Of a stretch of 64,000 nt of DNA, positions 1-7,771 are shown piece by piece. Below the pieces are notes generated by a model that saw only the letters and a list, made by a program, of their open reading frames with translations, made no database searches and was not told the origin of the DNA. The stretch is from positions 744,001 through 808,000 of the forward strand of contig NZ_JAERRH010000001.1 in NCBI RefSeq assembly GCF_016741855.1, given 5' to 3'. This stretch comes from Streptomyces musisoli (GTDB lineage Bacteria; Actinomycetota; Actinomycetes; Streptomycetales; Streptomycetaceae). The position numbers and the translations under genes were made by a program. Positions within the stretch are counted from its first letter, which is position 1. Each line of letters starts with the position of its first letter.

Positions 1-318
1 TGCCTCTTCATGACCCCCGCCTGCACGCCGCCGGTCCCTGCCCCTCCTGGTCGAACACGTTCACGGGGGGATGCTTGCCCAGCAGGCTCCCGGGCAGTCC
101 TGACGTATGCCCGATGCCCGGTGGTTCGGCCACATCCGCACCCGGCCCCGGCCGGCCGCCGGGCCGTGCCCGCACCGCGCCTCGGGCACCCCGGACGCCG
201 CTGGACGCCACGGACGCCCCGCGACGGCGGCCCGGCTCGCTCCGGCACCGGCGGTCGGCACGCCGTCACGTCCCGTGAAACTGGCCGAAATCCGCTCCTC
301 CGGCAGGAGCGGCACGCC
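1..318. other. Gene-free left edge
   Basis: I see no credible coding region here. The open frames on both strands are Arg/Pro-rich translations typical of non-coding high-GC DNA, with no ribosome site. The only structure is the short hairpin at 292-312 next to the end of the pyruvate dehydrogenase gene. Confidence 0.6.
292..312 (-). terminator. Hairpin just after poxB
   Basis: An 8-bp inverted repeat (CCGCTCCT / AGGAGCGG) with a 5-base loop lies 7 bases beyond the stop codon of the minus-strand pyruvate dehydrogenase gene. There is no clear U run, as is common in Streptomyces, so its role as a terminator is inferred from position. Confidence 0.4.
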
Positions 319-2061
319 TCAGGGTCGCGGCACGTTGCGCAGGTTCGAGCGGGCCATCTGGAGCATCCGGCCGACCCCGCCGTCCAGCACGATCTTGGAG
401 GCCGACAGGGCGAACCCGGTGACCATCTCGGCGCTGATCTTCGGCGGGATGGACAGGGCGTTGGGGTCGGTGACGATGTCCACCAGGGCCGGCCCCTTGT
501 GTCTGAAGGCGTCCCGGAGCGCCCCGGCCAGCTGCTTGGGCTTCTCCACCCGCACGCCATGGGCGCCGCAGGCCCGGGCGACGGCGGCGAAGTCGGGGTT
601 GGTGTTGGCGGTGCCGTACGAGGGCAGGCCCGCGACCAGCATCTCCAGCTCGACCATGCTCAGGGAGGAGTTGTTGAACAGCACCACCTTGACCGGCAGG
701 TCGTACTGCACGAGCGTGAGGAAGTCGCCCATCAGCATGGTGAAGCCGCCGTCCCCGGACATGGAGACCACCTGCCGGCGCCGGTCGGTGAACTGGGCGC
801 CGATCGCCATCGGGAGCGCGTTCGCCATCGACCCGTGCGAGAACGAACCGATGATCCGGCGGCGGCCGTTCGGCGAGATGTAGCGGGCGGCCCACACGTT
901 GCACATACCGGTGTCCACCGTGAACACGGCGTCGTCGGCGGCGACCTCGTCCAGCACGGCGGCCACGTACTCGGGGTGGATCGGGATGTGCCTGTCGACC
1001 TTGCGGGTGTACGCCTTGACCACGCCCTCCAGCGCGTCGGCGTGCTTCTTCAGCATCCGGTCGAGGAACCGCCGGCTGGTCTTCTCCCTCACCCGCGGGA
1101 TCAGGCACCGCAGCGTCTCGCGGACGTCGCCCCACACCGCGAGGTCGAGCCGGGAGCGGCGGCCGAGCACCTCGGGCCGCACGTCGACCTGGGCGATCTG
1201 CACGTCGTCCGGCAGGAAGGCGTTGTACGGGAAGTCGGTGCCGAGCAGGATCAGCAGATCGCACTCGTGGGTGGCTTCGTAGGCGGCGCCGTAGCCGAGC
1301 AGCCCGCTCATGCCGACGTCGAACCTGTTGTCGTACTGGATGAACTCCTTGCCGCGCAGGGCGTGGCCCACCGGTGACTTGATCTTCTCCGCGAACTCCA
1401 TCACCTCGGCGTGCGCGCCGGCCGTGCCGCTGCCGCAGAACAGCGTGACCTTGCCGGCGCCGTCGATCATCTCCACGAGCCGGTCGATCTCGGCGTCGCC
1501 GGGCCGCACGGTGGGCCGGGAGGTGACGAGCGCGCTCTCGGCGGCCTTCTCCGGGGCGGGCTCGGCGGCGATGTCCCCGGGCAGGGACACCACGCTGACC
1601 CCTCGCTGCCCGACGGCGTGCTGGATCGCCGTCTGGAGCAGCCGGGGCATCTGCTTCGGGCTGGAGATGAGTTCGCTGTAGTGGCTGCACTCCTGGAACA
1701 GCCGGTCCGGGTGGGTCTCCTGGAAGTAGCCGAGGCCGATCTCGCTGGACGGGATGTGCGAGGCGAGCGCGAGCACCGGGGCCATGGAGCGGTGGGCGTC
1801 GTAGAGGCCGTTGATCAGGTGCAGGTTGCCCGGGCCGCAGGAGCCCGCGCAGGCCGCCAGGTTCCCGGTGATCTGCGCTTCGGCGCCGGCCGCGAAGGCG
1901 GCGGTCTCCTCGTGGCGCACATGGATCCAGTCGATGGACGCCTTACGGCGGACGGCGTCCACCACCGGGTTGAGGCTGTCGCCGACGACACCGTAGAGCC
2001 GGCGCACCCCGGCACGGACGAGGATGTCGACGAACTGCTCGGCTACGTTCTGTTTGGCCAT
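319..2061 (-). CDS. poxB: Thiamine-pyrophosphate-dependent pyruvate dehydrogenase (quinone) / pyruvate oxidase family
   Basis: This 580-residue protein has the full three-domain layout of ThDP enzymes related to PoxB: an N-terminal Pyr domain with the cofactor-activating glutamate in VRHEE (E51), a central domain, and a C-terminal PP domain with the GDGGF metal/ThDP motif near residue 436 followed by FNNSS. PoxB-type enzymes oxidatively decarboxylate pyruvate to acetate and CO2, passing electrons to the quinone pool at the membrane. The ATG at 2061 matches the usual family start (MAKQNVAEQF). The ribosome site (GGGTGT) is weak. It lies 27 bases after the PP2C-like gene on the same strand, so co-transcription is possible. 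Related acetolactate synthases or sulfoacetaldehyde enzymes are less likely, because the sequence follows the PoxB pattern throughout (GYFQETHP, HGSMANALPMAIGAQ). Confidence 0.88.
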   Translation of the reverse strand: MAKQNVAEQFVDILVRAGVRRLYGVVGDSLNPVVDAVRRKASIDWIHVRHEETAAFAAGAEAQITGNLAACAGSCGPGNLHLINGLYDAHRSMAPVLALASHIPSSEIGLGYFQETHPDRLFQECSHYSELISSPKQMPRLLQTAIQHAVGQRGVSVVSLPGDIAAEPAPEKAAESALVTSRPTVRPGDAEIDRLVEMIDGAGKVTLFCGSGTAGAHAEVMEFAEKIKSPVGHALRGKEFIQYDNRFDVGMSGLLGYGAAYEATHECDLLILLGTDFPYNAFLPDDVQIAQVDVRPEVLGRRSRLDLAVWGDVRETLRCLIPRVREKTSRRFLDRMLKKHADALEGVVKAYTRKVDRHIPIHPEYVAAVLDEVAADDAVFTVDTGMCNVWAARYISPNGRRRIIGSFSHGSMANALPMAIGAQFTDRRRQVVSMSGDGGFTMLMGDFLTLVQYDLPVKVVLFNNSSLSMVELEMLVAGLPSYGTANTNPDFAAVARACGAHGVRVEKPKQLAGALRDAFRHKGPALVDIVTDPNALSIPPKISAEMVTGFALSASKIVLDGGVGRMLQMARSNLRNVPRP

Positions 2062-2088
2062 ACACCCATACAGTCACAGGGGCCGCCG

Positions 2089-3951
2089 TCACGCCTCCCA
2101 CACGGCCGCCGCCGTACGGTCGTCGGCGTAGCCCTTCACCCGCACCTGGGCGTCGGCGAGGAAGCCGGCGAGCCCGGGCGGGGTACGGCCGGACCAGCGC
2201 CGGGCGAGGTAGGCGCAGAGGGCGGGCTCGCCGCGCAGCGGGTCGGCCAGGCCCGCCGTGCACATCACCAGCGCATCACCCGGCCGGGCTACCGAGGCGC
2301 GGAACCTGAACGGCTCACGGGGCGGTTCCGGGGCGGGGTCCGGGGCCGGCTCGAAGGGGCTCGGCGGGGCCGGGAGGCCGAGGTCCATCGTCAGCCGGTC
2401 ACCCTCGGCGGTCTGCTCGGCCGGCGAGCCGGATCCGACGGCCGGGGCGCGGCCGGTGCCGTCGGGTGACGGGCGCGGCTCGATGTCCTGCCAGGCGCCG
2501 TCCCGCAGCCTGAACAGCCCGCCGTCGCCGACACCGAAGAACACGCGCGTACGGCAGTCCGGGTCGGCGGGCAGCAGCAGACAGCGCAGGCTCGCCCGGT
2601 AGTCCTCGGGGGCGGCGCCCCGTTCGGCGGCGCTCGTCCGGAGCCTGCCGACGCTGCGGTCGGTCAGCCGGTGCAGGCCCGACTTGAGGTCGCCGCGCCG
2701 GGCCGCCCGGATGTCCGCCACGAGCCGCTGATGGCTGCGGCCCACCGCCCGCGCGATCCACCGGCACGCCTCGGCCGCCGCCAGGTGCGCGACCGGGGTG
2801 CCCCGCACGCCGGTCGCCATGGCGACGAGGACCAGCGCCTGCTCCCCCGTCCCGAACCGCGCGGTGAGCAGCGAGTCCCGGCGCGGCTCGCCCCGGTAGC
2901 GGGCCGAGTCCCCGCGCAGCGACAGGGCCCGCAGCGTGCATGCGCCGTACCGGGCGCCGTCCAGCACGGTGTCCGGGACCAGCTCCCCCAGCCCGTCCGG
3001 ATCGGCGAGCGGCAGCGCGGTGGGCTCGGGGTCATAGGTGGGAGGCCCGGAGCCCACATAGTCGACGGAGGCGGGGGCGGGGTCGAAGGCGGGGACGGAG
3101 GCGGGGGCTGGGACGGATGTGGAGTCAGGGGCGACGGCGCCGGTCTCCCGTGGAGCGGGCCGGCCGGATGCCGGGGGCTCGGCGGGCTCGGCGGGCGTTG
3201 TGGGATCCGGGGACTCCAGGCCCTCCAGGGACTCCAGGGACTTCATGGCTTCCGGCGACTGTTCGCGCGATGCGGACCAAGCGGGCTCACGGGCGCCGGT
3301 GGGCGAGGAGAACTCTGCCGACGGAGCGAATTCGGGGGGCGGAGCCACACCGTTCGGCGGAGCCGGATCCGTCGGTGGGGCCGCACCGGTCCGCGGAGCC
3401 GGATCCGTCGGTGGGGCCGCACCGGTCCGCGGAGCCGGATCCGTCGGTGGGGCCGCATCGGTCGGTGGGGCTCCGGCCGTGCGCTGCGTCGGGACCGCCG
3501 CTCTCGGGAACGCCGGTGGGGCGGATACCGGCTCCGGCGGCACCGGCTCCGCGGCCGCCCCTCCCGGGAACGGTTCCTTGGCCGCCCGTCCCGAGGCCGG
3601 TTCCGTGGCTGCCCGTTCCGAGGCCGGTTCGGTGGCCACCCACTCCGAGGCCGGTTCCGTGGCTGCCCGTCCCGAGACCGGTCCCGTCGCTGCCCGTCCC
3701 GGGGCCGGTCCGGTGGCCGCGCGTTCCGCGGCTGTCCGTCCCGGTGTCGCCCGTGCCGGAGGTGACGGGTCCGTGGGCGGCGGCCCCAGGGTGTCCGTCG
3801 GCCGTCCCACCACCGTGTTCCGCGCCGAGGCGAACCTGTCGTCCAGGGAATCGGGCGCGGCCGTGGGACCCGTGTCCTGGGTGGAGTCGTCGTACAACTG
3901 CCCCCACCAGTCGTCCTCATGACGGGCGGGTCTTCCCCCCTGCTGGCTCAT
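2089..3951 (-). CDS. PP2C-like protein with long repetitive Pro/Ala-rich N-terminus; probable pseudophosphatase
   Basis: The 620-residue product starts at ATG 3951 (MSQQGGRP), preceded by AGGGG. About the first half is disordered and repetitive (TDPAP, ATEPAS, APPT units). The C-terminal ~270 residues look like a PP2C-fold serine/threonine phosphatase: an entry strand with LRGDSARYRG, a GVGDGGLF strand, a CTAGL strand near the end and a terminal DDRTAAAV that matches the last metal-binding Asp motif. The usual ADGMGG motif that holds the catalytic metals appears as MATGVRG, with no Asp, so catalysis is doubtful. It is encoded just upstream of poxB on the same strand. No membrane segment is visible. 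The fold assignment is by motif pattern only. Confidence 0.62.
   Translation of the reverse strand: MSQQGGRPARHEDDWWGQLYDDSTQDTGPTAAPDSLDDRFASARNTVVGRPTDTLGPPPTDPSPPARATPGRTAAERAATGPAPGRAATGPVSGRAATEPASEWVATEPASERAATEPASGRAAKEPFPGGAAAEPVPPEPVSAPPAFPRAAVPTQRTAGAPPTDAAPPTDPAPRTGAAPPTDPAPRTGAAPPTDPAPPNGVAPPPEFAPSAEFSSPTGAREPAWSASREQSPEAMKSLESLEGLESPDPTTPAEPAEPPASGRPAPRETGAVAPDSTSVPAPASVPAFDPAPASVDYVGSGPPTYDPEPTALPLADPDGLGELVPDTVLDGARYGACTLRALSLRGDSARYRGEPRRDSLLTARFGTGEQALVLVAMATGVRGTPVAHLAAAEACRWIARAVGRSHQRLVADIRAARRGDLKSGLHRLTDRSVGRLRTSAAERGAAPEDYRASLRCLLLPADPDCRTRVFFGVGDGGLFRLRDGAWQDIEPRPSPDGTGRAPAVGSGSPAEQTAEGDRLTMDLGLPAPPSPFEPAPDPAPEPPREPFRFRASVARPGDALVMCTAGLADPLRGEPALCAYLARRWSGRTPPGLAGFLADAQVRVKGYADDRTAAAVWEA
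3357..3458 (-). repeat. 36-bp in-frame tandem repeat
   Basis: Three copies of a 36-bp unit, nearly identical at the DNA level (3357-3392, 3393-3428, partial from 3429), encode a repeated 12-residue TGAAPPTDPAPR segment in the PP2C-like protein. A more diverged 27-bp repeat (9 residues, ASERAATEP type) follows at about 3585-3735. Copy number probably varies between strains. Confidence 0.85.
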
Positions 3952-4411
3952 GCCCCTAATTGTCCACCGCACGGGCCGCATGAAAACGGCGCATCCGGAA
4001 AATCCGGCGCATCGAACCCACCGCACGGCGTGTCGTGTGAAGGACTGAACAGCCGTACGAGAAAAGGGGGATGGCCGCCGGGCGGCCCCACCCCCCACGG
4101 GAGGACCGCCCGGCGACGTGCGAAGTGGCCCGGCCCCGAATCCCCTTCGTGCGCTCGCGCACGTCCGGGCCCGGACCACGGCATGCGGCGACCGGCCCGA
4201 ACCGGCACCGGTCGTACGGCCGGATCACGACCGTGTTCCCCGGGAGGCGGCCGTGAATCGTGTCAACGGCCATGCGTCCCGCGGTGCTGCCACCTTGGCA
4301 GACCCGCCACCCGTACCGCGATGATGTCCGACGGCGGGTTTGCGCCGTGGCCGTTTTCCGCCACGCCGCTCCGCTTCGGGTCGGCTTGTTCGCAGGGAGG
4401 GACGCGGTGCG
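3952..4411. other. Divergent intergenic region
   Basis: This 460-bp spacer separates the minus-strand PP2C-like gene from the plus-strand LuxR/TrmB-type regulator, so it should carry both promoters. I could not place convincing -35/-10 pairs. It contains one candidate short reading frame (4253-4324) with a good ribosome site. Confidence 0.5.
4253..4324 (+). CDS. Candidate 23-residue short reading frame
   Basis: A GTG at 4253 sits 5 bases after a strong GGGAGG and opens a frame of 23 codons that begins MNRVNGHASRG and ends in a Pro-rich PPPVPR before TGA. It lies 87 bases upstream of the LuxR/TrmB-type regulator gene. Nothing in the sequence identifies a function. It could be a leader peptide, a small regulatory peptide or chance. 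Confidence 0.28.
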   Translation: MNRVNGHASRGAATLADPPPVPR

Positions 4412-5401
4412 ATGCTGGCAGCGATAGGGCTGGACGAGACGCACGAGGCGGCGTACCGGGCGCTGGTGTCCGTGGGCGCGGCCGACGTGGCCGATCTGGC
4501 GCGGCGCCTGACGCTGGCCGAGCGGGACGCCGAGCGTGCCCTGCGCCGGCTGGAGCGGCAGGGGCTGGCGGCCCAGTCCTCGGCTCGGCCGGGCCGCTGG
4601 GTGGCGGCGCCGCCCGGGGTGGCGCTGGGCGCCCTGCTCACCCAGCAGCGGCACGAGCTGGAGAAGGCGGAGCTGGCGGCCGCGCTGCTCGCGGAGGAGT
4701 ACCGGGCGGCGGCGGCCGAACCGGCGGTGCACGACCTGGTGGAGGTGGTGACCGGGGCCCCGGCGGTCTCCCAGCGCTTCCTCCAGCTCCAGCTGGGCGC
4801 GGCCGAGGAGGTGTGCGCGCTGGTGACCGGCAACCCGATGGTCGTCTCCGGTACGGAGAACGAGGCGGAGGAGCAGGTGGCCGGGCGCGGGGTGCGCTAC
4901 CGGGTGGTGGTGGAGCGCGCGGTGCTGGACCTGCCGCACGGGCTGACCGAGCTGACGGCGGCGCTCGGCCGGGACGAGCGGGTCCGGGTGGTGGACCGGG
5001 TGCCGACCAAGCTGGTGGTGGCCGACCGTTCGCTGGCGATGGTGCCACTGACCTCGAGGAGTGCGGAACCGGCCGCGCTGGTGGTGCATGCCAGCGGGCT
5101 GCTGGAGCTGCTCGCCGAGCTGTTCGAGTCGGTGTGGCGGGAGGCGCTGCCGCTGCGGCTGGGTGCCTCGGGGGTGACCGAGGAACAGCCGGACGGCCCG
5201 GACGCCACCGATCTGGAGGTGCTCTCGCTGCTGCTGGCGGGGCTGACCGACGCGAGCGTGGCCAAACAGCTCGACGTGGGACTGCGGACCGTGCAGCGGC
5301 GGGTGCGGCGGCTGATGGAGCTGGCCGGGGTGACGACCCGGATGCAACTGGGCTGGCATGCCTGGGAGCGGGGCTGGGTGACCCGGGAGGATCCCCGCTG
5401 A
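4412..5401 (+). CDS. TrmB-like / LuxR-type helix-turn-helix transcriptional regulator
   Basis: The 329-residue protein starts at ATG 4412, 11 bases after GGGAGG. Residues ~1-70 form a TrmB/winged-helix-like domain (ADVADLARRLTLAERDAERALRRL). A middle sensor-like region follows. The C-terminal ~65 residues are a LuxR-type HTH (LEVLSLLLAGLTDASVAKQL, then RTVQRRVRRLMELAGVTTRM). No phosphoacceptor domain is present, so it is not a classical response regulator. Such proteins are common single-component regulators in Streptomyces, and their ligands are mostly unknown. It is transcribed away from the PP2C-like gene. The target cannot be read from the sequence. Confidence 0.75.
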   Translation: MLAAIGLDETHEAAYRALVSVGAADVADLARRLTLAERDAERALRRLERQGLAAQSSARPGRWVAAPPGVALGALLTQQRHELEKAELAAALLAEEYRAAAAEPAVHDLVEVVTGAPAVSQRFLQLQLGAAEEVCALVTGNPMVVSGTENEAEEQVAGRGVRYRVVVERAVLDLPHGLTELTAALGRDERVRVVDRVPTKLVVADRSLAMVPLTSRSAEPAALVVHASGLLELLAELFESVWREALPLRLGASGVTEEQPDGPDATDLEVLSLLLAGLTDASVAKQLDVGLRTVQRRVRRLMELAGVTTRMQLGWHAWERGWVTREDPR

Positions 5402-5507
5402 CCTCAACCCCCCACGCGTTGTTCGGCACGCCGGCCGGGTGGGGGGTGTGGGGACTCCCCGCGTACGGCGATGCGGGCGGGTGGCGCCGGTGTGCCGGCT
5501 GAGCCGT

Positions 5508-6842
5508 TCACCTGCCTGCTGATCGCGGGGGCCCGGCCGGGCGCGGTGGTGCCGGGGTGACCGGGGCGGTGCGCGCCCCGGGAGCGGCCGGGACGGTGAG
5601 TGCCGTGGGGATGGCCGGCACGGTGGCCTGCGTCAGTCCCGGCAGGGCGGGCCGCACCGGCCGGCGGGTCAGGGCGCGGCGGACGGTGTCGGCCACGGCG
5701 GCCATGCCGGTGTCGTTGAAGTGCAGATGGTCGCCGGGGTCGTAGGCGGGCCGGATGCGGGCGGGCTCGGCCGGGTCGCGGACGACGGCGTCCGCGTCGG
5801 CGACGGCGTCGAAGGCGCCGCCGGTGCGGATGAAGGCGTTCACCCGCAGCCGTACCGCCTCGCGGGCGGCGGTCCAGGCGGGGTAGCCGGCGTACGGGGT
5901 GAGGGTGACGCCGACGACCCGGATGCCGCGGGCGTGGGCGCGCGCCACCAGCGCACGGTACGCGGCCGCGTAGGCGGCGGGGTCGCTCGCCTCCGGAGTG
6001 CCCTTGATGTCGTTGATGCCCTCGAAGACGACCAGGACCCGGACGCCGGCCCGGTCCAGCGCGTCGGCGTCCAGCCGGGCGAGGGCGCTCGGCCCGGTGC
6101 CGTCGCGCAGCAGCCGGTTGCCGGAGATCCCGGCGTTGAGGACGCCGATCCGGTACTCGCGCAGCCGCCGGGCGAGCTGGTCGGGCCAGCGGCGGTTGGC
6201 GCCGGAGGTGGATCCGTTGCCGTCGGTGAGCGAGTCCCCGAACGCGGCGATGCCGCCGCCCGCGATTCCGCGGACGTCGACGCCGGCGACGTAGTACCAC
6301 TGGCTGGTGGTCGTCTTGTACGCGCCGCCGTCCTCGTCGGCGGCCCGGCCGGCGCCGGCCCGGGCCACGTAGCTGGTCTGCAGGGCGGTGCGGTGGTTGG
6401 TGGCGGGCCCGGAGTCGCCGGGGGTGTAGACGGTGACGAGCAGGTCGGCGGCGGGCGGTACGGGCAGCGGAACCGGATCGGTGACCGCGTCCTCGCCCGG
6501 TGGGACGGTCACCTCGCGGGTGCCGTGGAAGGTCGCGGTGTGCAGGGTGCCGGGCACGGCGTCGGGGCCGGCCTTCCGGCGCAGCGCGACGGTGACCGCG
6601 CCTAGCCGCAGCGGGCGGGTGCCGAGCCGGTTGCTGAGCCGGACGCGGACGGCGACGCCGCCGATGCTGAGGTGGACGACGTTGCGGACGGCGGCGCCGG
6701 GCAGCGCGGCGGTGGTGCCGGAGGGCGCGGTCTCCCAGCTGCCGGTCCAGGGCAGCGGGGCCGGCTCGGCGGCCGCCGGGACCGTCAGGGCCGGCAGCAG
6801 TGCCGGAAGGAGGACCGTGAGACCCCGTACGACCTTGGCCAT
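5508..6842 (-). CDS. Secreted SGNH/GDSL-family hydrolase
   Basis: ATG 6842 follows GGAAGGG with good spacing and begins a 444-residue protein with a typical signal peptide (Lys/Arg then VLLPALLPALTVPAAAEP). An N-terminal beta domain is followed by the SGNH hydrolase core: block I GDSLTDGNGS with the nucleophile Ser, block II around NAGISGNRLL, block III GINDIKG, and block V DHLHFND with the catalytic Asp-x-x-His. The family hydrolyses esters of carbohydrates or lipids, and the substrate here is unknown. The C-terminus after the catalytic core is Pro/Ala/Thr-rich. The protein is expected outside the cell. The gene is monocistronic by position, with a 440-bp gap upstream. Confidence 0.82.
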   Translation of the reverse strand: MAKVVRGLTVLLPALLPALTVPAAAEPAPLPWTGSWETAPSGTTAALPGAAVRNVVHLSIGGVAVRVRLSNRLGTRPLRLGAVTVALRRKAGPDAVPGTLHTATFHGTREVTVPPGEDAVTDPVPLPVPPAADLLVTVYTPGDSGPATNHRTALQTSYVARAGAGRAADEDGGAYKTTTSQWYYVAGVDVRGIAGGGIAAFGDSLTDGNGSTSGANRRWPDQLARRLREYRIGVLNAGISGNRLLRDGTGPSALARLDADALDRAGVRVLVVFEGINDIKGTPEASDPAAYAAAYRALVARAHARGIRVVGVTLTPYAGYPAWTAAREAVRLRVNAFIRTGGAFDAVADADAVVRDPAEPARIRPAYDPGDHLHFNDTGMAAVADTVRRALTRRPVRPALPGLTQATVPAIPTALTVPAAPGARTAPVTPAPPRPAGPPRSAGR

Positions 6843-7282
6843 GTGTGCTCGCCCTTCCGCGTGGCCGTCGGAGGCGACCGTGCCACACGGCCGGACCGCT
6901 GCGCCGCAACATCGACGGCGGTCCACCCGCTCGGCGCAACGCAGCCGGCGGTCGCGCCCGGACACCGAGCCGAGGCCGACGGGCGGCACGTACGCGCCAC
7001 CTCGGCCGGGCGAAACGACCACCGGCAGGCGGCACCTGCGCGAAATGCCGCCGGCCGGGGACGGCCTGCGGGAGGCGACACGTCACGCAGGCACCACCCG
7101 AACGGCCACAAGGCACGCCATGACACGCACGACCACACCGCCGCCCTTCACGACCACACCCCCGCCCTTGATGCCGGCGCCGGAGCAGTTCGGCCGCAGC
7201 CGCAAGCGGCCGCCCTGCTGCCCGGTCCGGCGACGCACCACCCCGGACCGGCGCGACGCGACGCCCTTGGGCAGGCGGGGGC
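6843..7282. other. Intergenic region
   Basis: This 440-bp gap lies between the start of the SGNH hydrolase gene and the end of ogt, both on the minus strand. Short low-complexity frames here (Thr/Pro-rich on plus, Gly/Val-rich on minus, caused by a repeated GACCACAC motif near 7129-7160) have no good ribosome sites. I see no gene and no clear terminator. Confidence 0.55.
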
Positions 7283-7771
7283 TCAGGGGAGGGCGCCCTC
7301 CAGGGTGAGCAGCCAGATCTTCCGTTCGAGGCCTCCCGCGTATCCGGTCATCGCCCCGCTCGCGCCGATCACCCGATGGCAAGGGCGCACGATGAGCAGG
7401 GGATTGGCGCCGATCGCCCCGCCGACGGCGCGAACGGCCGCGCGGGGCGCGCCGATCCGGGCGGCGATCTCCCCGTAGGTGGCGGTGGCGCCGTACGGCA
7501 CCTCGTCCAGCGCGGCCCACACCCGCTGTCGGAACCCGGTGCCGGACGCGCGGAGCGGCAGCCGGAACTCCTCGAGTTCGCCGGCGAAGTAGGCGGCGAG
7601 CTGGTCGGCGGCGGCGCGGAACGGCCCGGGGTCGGGCCGCCAGCCGTCCTGGACGGTCCGGCCGCCCTTCTGTCCGGGCACGGACAGCGAGGTGAGCGCG
7701 CCGTCGGCGTCCGCGGTGAGCAGCAGCCGTCCGACGGGGGCGTCCAGGTGGGTGCAGTAGACGGTGGTCAT
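7283..7771 (-). CDS. ogt: Methylated-DNA--protein-cysteine methyltransferase
   Basis: The 162-residue protein removes methyl groups from O6-methylguanine by suicidal transfer to its own cysteine. The active site motif RPCHRVIG is present with Cys131, along with the Tyr and Arg-finger helix (YGATATYGEIAARIG, RAVGGAIGANP). The length is typical for a stand-alone Ogt. Its ATG overlaps the stop of the upstream Ada/AlkA gene as ATGA, so the two are translationally coupled. The pair therefore forms a DNA-alkylation repair unit in which the O6-alkyl transferase is separate from the Ada-like sensor. Confidence 0.95.
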   Translation of the reverse strand: MTTVYCTHLDAPVGRLLLTADADGALTSLSVPGQKGGRTVQDGWRPDPGPFRAAADQLAAYFAGELEEFRLPLRASGTGFRQRVWAALDEVPYGATATYGEIAARIGAPRAAVRAVGGAIGANPLLIVRPCHRVIGASGAMTGYAGGLERKIWLLTLEGALP

